Shown piece after piece: positions 1 through 5,911 of a stretch of 9,574 bases of DNA. The notes beneath the pieces are model-generated. The model worked only from the letters and a program-made list of their open reading frames with translations. It did no database searches and was not told the origin of the DNA. Position numbers and translations under genes: made by a program. Origin of the DNA: Treponema sp. (GTDB lineage: Bacteria; Spirochaetota; Spirochaetia; Treponematales; Breznakiellaceae); the NCBI GenBank assembly GCA_009780545.1, contig WQZW01000032.1:1-9574 (forward strand), in the 5' to 3' direction. How positions within the stretch are numbered: the stretch's first letter is position 1; each line of letters opens with the position of its first letter.

Positions 1-83
1 AACTACGACATAAGTAGACCCTGGTTAATAGTGTACGGGCAAAAGTGGCGGCCCATCGTGAGCGACCAATAAGGCGGTCAATC

Positions 84-239
84 GGCCTTGGGCCTTCGCC
101 CCACCGGTTTTTCCGTAAGGCCAAGGCCTAGGTTGCCGATGGTCGAGACGCATCCGGCGTTTCGGCCATCGGCGACCGATCCAATCCGGCTTTGTCGGAT
201 TGGATTCGGAGTTTTGCAAGGCAAAACTCCACCCCGCCG
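84..239. repeat. Hairpin-repeat array, copy 1 (inside RCC1 pseudogene)
   Basis: Four hairpins lie back to back. (1) 84-96 pairs with 117-128 with one bulged base and a 20-base loop. (2) 131-151 pairs with 157-177: 21 bp, three of them G-T pairs, with a 5-base loop. (3) Type A' has arm ATCCAATCCGGC at 179-190, loop TTT and second arm 194-205, with one G-T pair. (4) Type B' has arm GGAGTTTTGC at 208-217, loop AAG and a perfect second arm at 221-230. The A'-B' module and its tail (ACCCCGCCG, 231-239) recur almost identically at 7071-7131, whereas hairpins 1 and 2 have no counterpart in the other arrays here. The shared right border at 239 is where RCC1-like sequence appears to resume. The left border is uncertain, somewhere in 66-84. 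Confidence 0.8.
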
Positions 240-266
240 TTTGCCTATTATTGATAGGCAAACGGC
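236..266. repeat. 13-bp perfect inverted repeat at array/RCC1 junction
   Basis: Arm GCCGTTTGCCTAT at 236-248 is complementary to 254-266, with a 5-base loop. The right arm reads through RCC1-like coding sequence (GCA AAC GGC = A-N-G at 258-266). The left arm overlaps the CCGCCG end of the repeat array. The left arm may therefore be an inverted copy of host sequence made when the array arrived, or native sequence that happens to pair. With no U-run following, it is not a typical terminator. Confidence 0.6.
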
Positions 267-610
267 GACCTTTATTCATGGGGCCGCAACAACTATGGGG
301 AGCTTGGCAGGGACACCGAGGATGGTTTGGAGATTAGTTCGGTTCCGCACGAAGTCGTCAACGGCGACGGCGCGAAATGACGGTCGGTGCACGCGCTTCC
401 CGGAACCGGCCACGTGCTTGCCATAGACGAAAACGGTCGGCTTTGGGCATGGGGCGACAACGGCCAAGGCGGATTGGGGTTTGGGAGATAAAACCCCAGG
501 CGATGGCATAGAGCCTTTTCCCAAGAGGGTTTCGGCCCCCCGGTAAAAGCGCCCGCAATTGTTCGACCTGGCTTTTGCGGATTAGGCCGGTCCCCGGCAA
601 TCGATTACTC

Positions 611-639
611 TGGAAAAACCCCTTGATTTGAGCTATACT
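611..639 (+). promoter_or_regulatory. Possible sigma70-type promoter for ctpA
   Basis: A good -10-like TATACT at 634-639 is preceded, at 17 bases, by TGGAAA at 611-616, which matches four of six positions of the -35 consensus. Transcription would start near 646, giving a short leader of roughly 33 bases before the ctpA ATG. It lies in the only sizeable gap upstream of the ctpA-rsmE-wecG run. The -35 is weak, so this is a sequence-pattern call only. Confidence 0.35.
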
Positions 640-678
640 GGATATGTTCGCAAACTTGGATCGGAGAAAGGAGCTGCT

Positions 679-2196
679 ATGAACGATGACGGATTCCCCT
701 CGGGGAGCAAACCTAAGAAAATCGGCGGGCTTTCCTGGGTGTGGATCGTCTCCCTTGCCCTTTTGATCGGGGTTTTTGCCTTCGCCTCGGTTCCGGGGGT
801 TACGGCACAGGGCCGGGATGCGGAAAGCCAGACGGAAAACGCCCAGAGAAGCCGCAGGTACATGGCCGTCATCCAGCAGGTGTTCGAGATCATCCAGCGC
901 AGCCATGTGGACGAGGTGGACCCGGAAGCCCTGTTCGAGGGGGCCATGACCGGGATGTTCGACTCGCTGGACGATCCCTATTCCGCCTTCCTGCCGGTTT
1001 CGGAGATGCGGGGGATGAACGACACCACCCAGGGCACCTTCGGCGGGGTCGGGCTGTACATCTCCCAGCAGACGGGCAAGGAGCATCCCTACGTGGAAGT
1101 GGCATCGCCCATCGAGGAAACTCCGGGCTCCCGTGCCGGAATCAGCGCCGGCGACCTGATCATCTCGATCGACGGCGAACCCACCGACCGGATGAACATG
1201 GAAGAGGTGCTTTCCAAGCTGAGGGGAAGGCCCGGAACCGACGTTACCCTGGTGATCCGCCGCGGGGAAAGGCTGGAGTTCCCGAAAACCCTGCGCAGGG
1301 AGATCATCGAGGTTCCCACCACAAGGCATGCGATGATAGGCAACGACATCGGCTACGTCAGGCTGCTCTCGTTCACCCCGAGGACGGCGGCCCGAACCGA
1401 GGAGGCGATTGCCTACTTCAAGGAAAACGGCTACCGGGCGATGATCCTGGACCTCCGCAACAACTACGGCGGGCTTTTGAACTCGGCCATCGACATTTCC
1501 AGTTTCTTCCTTGACGACGGGCTGGTTGTCAGCACCCGTTCGAGGATCGCCTCGGAGAACCGCGTTTTCAACACCACCCGCCCGCGGCTTGTGGACCCGG
1601 ACATTCCTGTCATCGTCCTTACCAACCGGGGATCGGCATCGGCTTCGGAGATCGTCGCCGGCGCCCTCAAGGACAGGCATCGGGCGTTGCTGGTCGGGGA
1701 AACCACCTACGGCAAGGGCTCGGTCCAGCAGGTTTTTCCCCTGGGCGAGGCCGGCTTCAGGCTCACCACCGCCCGCTACTATACCCCCAGCGACATCAGC
1801 ATCGACGGCGTGGGCATAATCCCGGACCGGCATGTCCCGACCCCGGACTTTTCCGACGCCAACGTCCAGGAGCTCAACCGGCTGCTAAACGACCAGACGG
1901 TGGCCGAATTCGTCAGCGGGAACCCGGGGGCAAACCAAACCCAGGTCGATGCCTTTGCCCGCAGGACCGCAACCGAGTACGGCCTGGAGCTTGCCCTTAT
2001 CAGGCGGCTTATCCGCAACGAACAGCACCGGACCACGACCACGCCGGTCTTCGACCTGGAATTCGACAACCAGCTTCAGGACGCGGTGAACATACTCCGC
2101 AACGGCGAATTCCAGGGGCTGATGCGGGCGGCCAAGACGATACGGGCGCTGCAGGAAGAGCTGTGGGATTCCGGCGAGGAAGATGCCGCAGCTTAA
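679..2196 (+). CDS. ctpA: S41 family C-terminal processing peptidase (CtpA/Prc type)
   Basis: This is a serine protease that trims or degrades envelope proteins from their C-termini on the outer face of the cytoplasmic membrane. The 505-residue product has an N-terminal membrane anchor or signal (about 19-42). A PDZ domain follows (about 118-205), with the carboxylate-loop-like FGGVGLYI and the GSRAGISAGDLI stretch. The S41 protease core spans about 220-390. The Ser-Lys-Gln set is visible: Ser321 in NRGSASASEIV, Lys346 in TTYGKGSVQ, and Gln350 four residues on. Spacing fits CtpA/CtpB enzymes. An extra region of about 110 residues (395-505) is mostly helical and charged. Start: ATG 679 has AAAGGAG at 667-673, five bases upstream. 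An in-frame start at 628 would precede this site and lacks one. rsmE follows after 47 bases, so co-transcription is likely. No odd residue changes were seen. Function is secure; substrates are unknown. Confidence 0.95.
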   Translation: MNDDGFPSGSKPKKIGGLSWVWIVSLALLIGVFAFASVPGVTAQGRDAESQTENAQRSRRYMAVIQQVFEIIQRSHVDEVDPEALFEGAMTGMFDSLDDPYSAFLPVSEMRGMNDTTQGTFGGVGLYISQQTGKEHPYVEVASPIEETPGSRAGISAGDLIISIDGEPTDRMNMEEVLSKLRGRPGTDVTLVIRRGERLEFPKTLRREIIEVPTTRHAMIGNDIGYVRLLSFTPRTAARTEEAIAYFKENGYRAMILDLRNNYGGLLNSAIDISSFFLDDGLVVSTRSRIASENRVFNTTRPRLVDPDIPVIVLTNRGSASASEIVAGALKDRHRALLVGETTYGKGSVQQVFPLGEAGFRLTTARYYTPSDISIDGVGIIPDRHVPTPDFSDANVQELNRLLNDQTVAEFVSGNPGANQTQVDAFARRTATEYGLELALIRRLIRNEQHRTTTTPVFDLEFDNQLQDAVNILRNGEFQGLMRAAKTIRALQEELWDSGEEDAAA

Positions 2197-2220
2197 GCAG
2201 CGGCCGCAGCTTAGGCTGCA
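2185..2220 (+). repeat. 18-base tandem duplication across ctpA stop codon
   Basis: GCCGCAGCTTA occurs at 2185-2195 and again at 2203-2213, an offset of 18 bases. The first copy encodes the last Ala-Ala and the TAA stop of ctpA. The second copy lies in frame just downstream and ends in TAG. This looks like a small local duplication that added a second, unused set of Ala codons plus a stop. Two short palindromes (GCTTAAGC, GCGGCCGC) lie inside it. Confidence 0.6.
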
Positions 2221-2243
2221 GTTTAGAGTGATTCCGCAAGGTA

Positions 2244-3011
2244 ATGAAGCAGTTCGTCCTTCCGACGGAACCTGACGGGAGCGGCCTTCTCCGGCTTGTC
2301 GGCGGGGATTACCGCTACTTAGTGCGGGTCCGCCGGCTGGCCGTGGGAGAATGCTTCCCGGCGCTGTTGCCGGACGGCAGACAGGTATCGGCCAAGGTGC
2401 GTTCGGTCGAAGGGGCAAGCCTGACGGTCGAGCTGGACGGGCCGGAAACGGCGGCAAAGCTCCCGCCGTTCAGGATCGTCCTTTTCCAGGCGCTTCCCAA
2501 GGGCGAGAAGCTGGACCGTATCGTCAGGCAGGCGGGCGAGGCCGGCACCGCCGAGATACTTCCTTTCGAAAGCGAGTTTTCCGACATAAAGGCCGATGCC
2601 GTCGGGGAGGCGAAGTTCGCCCGTTGGCAGCGGATCGTCAGGGAGGCAAGACAGCAGAGCGGATCGCCGGTGGCGACACGGGTGCACAGGCCGGTAAAAA
2701 CCGACGGGCTTTTTGCCTACTGGGATACGCTGCGAAAGGAAACGCCGGACCTGAAGGGCCTTCTTTTTCATCACCTGCCCCTTGCGGATAAGGGCCTTCA
2801 CAAGTATATTGAGGGAAAGATTGATACCGTGGTTATCGCCATCGGCCCGGAAGGGGGTTTTTCGCCCGCCGAGGTGGAAAGATTCCTGTCCGAGGGTTTT
2901 CTGCCCTGCACCCTGGGGGACACGGTTTTGAGGACGGAGACGGCGGCCCTGTACGCGCAGGCGGCCGTACGAACAATTTTGCGGGAGAGAGATTCGTGGA
3001 AGAGCAGATAG
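2244..3011 (+). CDS. rsmE: 16S rRNA (uracil-1498-N3)-methyltransferase RsmE
   Basis: RsmE is a SPOUT-class, SAM-dependent enzyme that methylates N3 of U1498 in 16S rRNA near the decoding site. At 255 residues it has the usual length. The N-terminal PUA-like part (about 1-70) starts with the family's typical pattern, including YLVRVRRLAVGE. The SPOUT domain carries EARQQSG (134-140), the SAM-binding IGPEGGFSPAE (200-210) and the knot segment LGDTVLRTETAALYA (224-238), which is diagnostic. Start: ATG 2244 has only a short AAGG at 2238-2241, very close to the ATG. Initiation may therefore lean on coupling with ctpA, 47 bases upstream. The last 16 bases overlap the next gene's GTG start. Assignment is firm; the position between a protease and an envelope operon is probably incidental. 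Confidence 0.95.
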   Translation: MKQFVLPTEPDGSGLLRLVGGDYRYLVRVRRLAVGECFPALLPDGRQVSAKVRSVEGASLTVELDGPETAAKLPPFRIVLFQALPKGEKLDRIVRQAGEAGTAEILPFESEFSDIKADAVGEAKFARWQRIVREARQQSGSPVATRVHRPVKTDGLFAYWDTLRKETPDLKGLLFHHLPLADKGLHKYIEGKIDTVVIAIGPEGGFSPAEVERFLSEGFLPCTLGDTVLRTETAALYAQAAVRTILRERDSWKSR

Positions 3012-3784
3012 AGATGGAAGCGGGAATCAAGGACCCCGAGGTACAACGGGTACGCCTGCTTAAGGTCCCGGTCGACATAGTTCGGCCCGAGGATTTCGCC
3101 CTGTTGATTTTCAGGCTTGCAAGCCGGCAGGAACCGCAGAACATCGTCCTGTTGTCCCTCTGGGACCTCCTTCGGGCCAGGCACAACGCCGAGTACCGGG
3201 AATACGTGGAAAGGGCCTCGCTGGTCATCCCCATCTCGAAGAGCATAGTCGCCGGCGCCGCCTTCCTCCTTAGCAAACGCCCCGTCCGCTATATGCCCTT
3301 CGACTTCGTGATCCGTTGCCTTTCCGCCCTCGAGGAACACGCCTTTTCCTGCTACCTGCTGGGCGGAAGGAAAAAAATGATGCATACGGTCGAAAAGAAC
3401 ATCGTCTGCACCTTTCCGAACCTCCACATCGTGGGGCGTTATTCCGGCCGGCTGAAAAAGCACGGCGAGGAACAGGTGATTGCCGCCATCCGCAAGTCCT
3501 CGCCGAGCCTCCTGTTGGTAGGCAGAAGAATCCGTGGCGGCGAGTTCTGGCTTGCCCGCCATACCGGCCAACTGGGAAACGGGCTACGGCTATGGTGCAG
3601 CGACCTCTTCGACGTGCTTGCCGGCAACACCTGGCGGCCCTCGAAGAGAACCTTCGACCTGGGCCTCGAGTGGGTCGGTTACTGCGCCCGCAGCCCGCTC
3701 AGGCTCTTCCGGCTGTTTCCCTTCCTTTACTACAACTTCCTTTTGATCGCCTACAAGCTGTTCGGCAGGAAGCAGGCCGAGTAG
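2996..3784 (+). CDS. WecG/TagA/CpsF-family protein, catalytic residues not conserved
   Basis: The family transfers N-acetylmannosamine(uronic acid) or similar sugars onto lipid-linked acceptors for teichoic acid, enterobacterial common antigen or capsule. The 262-residue product matches the family in layout. VPVDIV stands at the start (24-29), LLGGR at 121-125 and PNLHIVGRYSG at 141-151. These are followed by LLLVGRR with GEFW, where QEKW is usual, DLFDVLAG (203-210) and GLEW (223-226). The C-terminus is basic and hydrophobic (about 235-262), a likely membrane contact. The two residues shown to be essential in TagA are absent by my alignment by eye. The Thr of the 'TPN' motif is Leu53 in NIVLLSL, and the Asp of the 'DG' motif is Ile80 in VIPIS. 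Start: GTG 2996 has GGGAG at 2983-2987; ATG 3014 is the alternative, with a poorer site. It overlaps rsmE by 16 bases. It may be a divergent transferase or a non-catalytic relative. Confidence 0.8.
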   Translation: MEEQIEMEAGIKDPEVQRVRLLKVPVDIVRPEDFALLIFRLASRQEPQNIVLLSLWDLLRARHNAEYREYVERASLVIPISKSIVAGAAFLLSKRPVRYMPFDFVIRCLSALEEHAFSCYLLGGRKKMMHTVEKNIVCTFPNLHIVGRYSGRLKKHGEEQVIAAIRKSSPSLLLVGRRIRGGEFWLARHTGQLGNGLRLWCSDLFDVLAGNTWRPSKRTFDLGLEWVGYCARSPLRLFRLFPFLYYNFLLIAYKLFGRKQAE

Positions 3785-3785
3785 C

Positions 3786-4913
3786 TTGGGAAGTCCGCTT
3801 CGATCCTTTTGGAGGGGGGGCCAATCTGTCAAGGACAGATCGGACTCGGAGCTTTGCAGGGCAAAGCTTCACCCATTTCTTGAGAAGAGTAAATGTGTGG
3901 AGATTTGCGAAGCAAATCTCCGAGTCCATCCTCCCCAGGAGGATGGACCACCCCCCAAGCGGGGTTCCACCCCGCAACGCCCCGCCTCAGTCGCCCCATC
4001 CTCCGCAGGGGGATGGACAATTTTTCTCGCCCTTATCCTCCTGGCCGGAAGCCAAGCCATTGCCGCCCAGGAATCGCCGTACACCGTTCCTGCCGCGGTC
4101 TTTGTCGGCGATCGCGCGATCCTCGTCGTTCCGGTGGAAAGTTTTCCCGGCCAGGGCGGGCAGGAAGTGCCGAATCCGGCCCTTTTCGGCCGGCCGGACC
4201 TGGACATTCACCGCATCGTCCTGGAAAGAAGGGCCGCAGGTGCCAGGCTTGTCATCGAGTTCACCGCCTTTGTCCCCGGTCCGGTGCGGTTTCCCGTTAT
4301 CGAGATCGCCGGAGTGCGGTTTCCGGACCTCTCCGTCCAGATCGCCTCCATCCTCGGCCCTTCCGAACTGCCGATCCTCGCCCCGCCGGAGCCGCCGCTT
4401 GCCGTTCCGGGTACGGCGTTTCTGGTCTACGGGACCATGGCCGGCCTGATCCTTTTCCTCCTGCTCCTCTTCCTTGCCCTTTCCGGCGGCCGAACCCGGT
4501 TTTCCGCCTGGCTTGCCCACCTGCGACGACGGCGAAGGCTTGCGGCGATGCTTGCCGCCGAACGCCGGCTCCGCAAGGGCTTTTCCAAGGGAATCCTCCC
4601 CAGGGAACTCCTCGACGGCCTTTCCCGTGAGTTCCGGAATTTCCTCTCCGGCCTTTCGGGCGAGGACTGCCTTGCCATGACGGCCGCCGAACTGGGCCGC
4701 CTTGCCTTCCCGGAATCCCCGACCGACAATCCCGAAGCCCCGTTCCTCGGCACCTTCTTTGCCCGCTGCGACCGCCTCCGCTTCGGCCGGGATCAGGCCC
4801 GACAGGAAGAGGTCGCGGCCCTTTTGGACGAACTCCGGGCCTTCCTCGTCGAACTGCAAAATCCGCCGAAACCCAAACCGGAAACGCCGGCCCCGGAAGG
4901 AGGGGCGGCATGA
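3786..4913 (+). CDS. Bat-operon membrane protein (DUF4381-like layout) with repeat-encoded N-terminus
   Basis: The protein is 375 residues from the TTG start at 3786, one base after the previous stop. Residues 1-8 may be the original N-terminus. Residues about 9-77 are encoded by a hairpin-repeat array. A signal peptide core, TIFLALILLAGSQAIAAQ (78-95), follows. A periplasmic beta-rich domain (about 96-205), one transmembrane helix (about 211-233), an Arg-rich inner-face patch and a helical cytoplasmic domain (about 245-360) complete it. One TM plus a C-terminal helical domain just before batA is the layout of DUF4381 proteins in MoxR/Bat operons. I infer that role from position and layout, not from a diagnostic motif. 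There is no ATG in frame ahead of the signal peptide; the starts available are TTG 3786 and GTG 3897, the latter inside the array. Removing residues 9-77 would leave a normal signal peptide with an Arg in its n-region. It overlaps batA by ATGA, with AAGGAGG at 4897-4903. The gene is certain; its start is not. Confidence 0.8.
   Translation: MGSPLRSFWRGGQSVKDRSDSELCRAKLHPFLEKSKCVEICEANLRVHPPQEDGPPPKRGSTPQRPASVAPSSAGGWTIFLALILLAGSQAIAAQESPYTVPAAVFVGDRAILVVPVESFPGQGGQEVPNPALFGRPDLDIHRIVLERRAAGARLVIEFTAFVPGPVRFPVIEIAGVRFPDLSVQIASILGPSELPILAPPEPPLAVPGTAFLVYGTMAGLILFLLLLFLALSGGRTRFSAWLAHLRRRRRLAAMLAAERRLRKGFSKGILPRELLDGLSREFRNFLSGLSGEDCLAMTAAELGRLAFPESPTDNPEAPFLGTFFARCDRLRFGRDQARQEEVAALLDELRAFLVELQNPPKPKPETPAPEGGAA
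3811..4018. repeat. Hairpin-repeat array, copy 2 (inside the coding sequence before batA)
   Basis: It starts with GGAGGGGGG (3811-3819), as does copy 3. The hairpins, each with a 3-base loop, are as follows. A: 3821-3830/3834-3843, arm CCAATCTGTC, loop AAG, one A-C mismatch. B: 3848-3857/3861-3870, GGAGCTTTGC, loop AGG, one G-T pair. C: 3899-3908/3912-3921, GGAGATTTGC, loop GAA. D: 3924-3934/3938-3948, GTCCATCCTCC, loop CCA. E: 3959-3965/3969-3975, GCGGGGT, loop TCC. F: 3996-4004/4008-4016, CCATCCTCC, loop GCA, one G-T pair; F is a second copy of type D. In addition 3842-3857 can pair with 3912-3927, and 3861-3872 with 3897-3908, so B and C also form one nested structure. Order A-B-C-D-E is the same as in copy 3. 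Borders are judged by similarity between copies. Confidence 0.85.
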
Positions 4914-5911
4914 CCGGCCTTGCCTTCGAACGCCCGGTATTGGCCGTCTGCCTCCTGTTGGCCCTGGCTTTCGCCCTTGTCCTGGCAAGGAAACTGGGCC
5001 GACGCTTTGTAGCCGCCGTTCCCCTGGGGGCTCCGGGCGGGGTTCCATTCAAGCCGCCGTTCAACCTTGACAAGCTCATCCGCCTGTTCCGCCTGCTGGA
5101 ATGGGCCGGAATCCTGCTCCTTGCGATGGCCGCCGCCGGCCCCGAATACCGGAAATCCGAAAAAGTCTGGCTGGGCCGGGGGGCCGACGTGATGTTCATC
5201 CTGGACGTCAGCCCCAGCATGGCGGCGCAGGACATGGGGGGAAACCGTTTCGAGCTGGCCCGCGGCCTCCTTCTGGACTTTGCCGAACGCCGCCCTGCGG
5301 ACGGAATCGGGGTGATCGGGGTAGGAAGCGATGCCGCACTCCTCCTTCCGCCGACCGTGGACCGGGAACTTCTGGCAACCAGGCTTGCCGCCCTGGAACT
5401 CGGCGAGTTGGGCGACGGCAGCGCACTGGGAACGGCCCTTGCGATGGCCGCCTTCCATATCGGGCGGTCCGAGGCTCCCCGCAGGGTGGTGATCCTGCTC
5501 AGCGACGGAGAGAACAACGCCGGCTCGATCCATCCGGAAACGGCGGCGGCGATGATTCGGGAGGTGGCCGCCTCGCTTTGGGTCGTCGGCATAGGTTCCG
5601 GGGGCATCGTTCCCATCGACTACACCGATCCCTTTACCCGCATCCGGCAGAGCGGGATGTACGACTCCGGCTTCGACGCCGAGGCGCTCAAGCGGCTGGC
5701 CGAAGCAGGCGGCGGAAGCTGGCTCCATGCCCCTTCCGCGGCCGCCTTCGCCGCCGCCTTTGCCGACATTGACAGGCAGGAACTTACCGTCCTCCGCTCG
5801 GGCACCGCCACCACGGTCCGTCCCCTGCACCGGCCCTTCCTGATCCTGGCCCTGGCCCTGCTTGCCGGAACCCGCCTCCTCAAACGCCTCTTCCTGGGGG
5901 CCTGGCTATGA
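4910..5911 (+). CDS. batA: BatA, membrane-anchored VWA-domain protein
   Basis: The product has 333 residues. Two N-terminal membrane helices (about 8-27 and 62-77) and a C-terminal one (about 308-325) bracket a von Willebrand factor A domain facing the periplasm (about 92-290). The metal-ion-dependent adhesion site is visible: DVSPS at 99-103, SDG at 198-200, and DGSALG (169-174) at the third element, where Thr is more usual than Ser171. Bat VWA proteins are thought to form an envelope complex acting with MoxR-type chaperones, originally linked to aerotolerance in Bacteroides. The start ATG overlaps the previous stop (ATGA) and has AAGGAGG six bases upstream. It ends in an ATGA overlap with batB. 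The tandem VWA pair plus TPR and BatD-like genes make the assignment firm; the client of the complex is unknown. Confidence 0.92.
   Translation: MTGLAFERPVLAVCLLLALAFALVLARKLGRRFVAAVPLGAPGGVPFKPPFNLDKLIRLFRLLEWAGILLLAMAAAGPEYRKSEKVWLGRGADVMFILDVSPSMAAQDMGGNRFELARGLLLDFAERRPADGIGVIGVGSDAALLLPPTVDRELLATRLAALELGELGDGSALGTALAMAAFHIGRSEAPRRVVILLSDGENNAGSIHPETAAAMIREVAASLWVVGIGSGGIVPIDYTDPFTRIRQSGMYDSGFDAEALKRLAEAGGGSWLHAPSAAAFAAAFADIDRQELTVLRSGTATTVRPLHRPFLILALALLAGTRLLKRLFLGAWL

Larger units (their letters stand above)
1..546 (+). pseudogene. RCC1-repeat protein, decayed and split by a hairpin-repeat array (left end off window)
   Basis: The RCC1 (regulator of chromosome condensation) repeat pattern is readable in pieces. 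Bases 1-60 give DISRPWLIVYGQKWRPIV, matching the 'P..V..G.KW..I' part of a blade. Bases 258-377 give ANGDLYSWGRNNYGELG and then VPHEVVNGDGAK. A TGA stop at 378-380 falls exactly where the conserved Trp (TGG) of KWRSV is expected. Bases 381-485 continue in the same frame with RSVHALPGTGHVLAID and WAWGDNGQGGLG. A one-base shift near 483-486 then leads to GDKTPGDGIEPFPKRV, ending at TAA 544-546. Bases 73-239 between the first two pieces are the repeat array. In-frame TGA TAG also stands at 252-257. RCC1 repeats form beta-propellers; in bacteria their roles vary. I see a nonsense change, a frameshift and an insertion, so I call it a pseudogene. Sequencing error cannot be excluded for the single-base lesions. 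Confidence 0.72.

Noticed and set aside
88..426. 112-codon plus-strand open frame at the left end
   Set aside because: It runs across the repeat array and then through RCC1 remnants in the wrong frame; its product resembles nothing and has no ribosome-binding site.
628..678. In-frame upstream start for ctpA
   Set aside because: It would overlap the probable -10 element and lacks a ribosome-binding site, whereas ATG 679 has AAAGGAG five bases away.
358..1833. 491-codon open frame on the minus strand opposite ctpA
   Set aside because: It runs antisense to an unmistakable S41 protease, has no recognisable domain or ribosome-binding site, and GC-rich DNA often gives such long shadow frames.
3987..5616. 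Long minus-strand open frames opposite the gene before batA and batA itself
   Set aside because: The plus strand encodes clear VWA and signal-peptide proteins with overlaps and ribosome-binding sites; the minus frames give low-complexity Arg/Gly/Pro-rich peptides.
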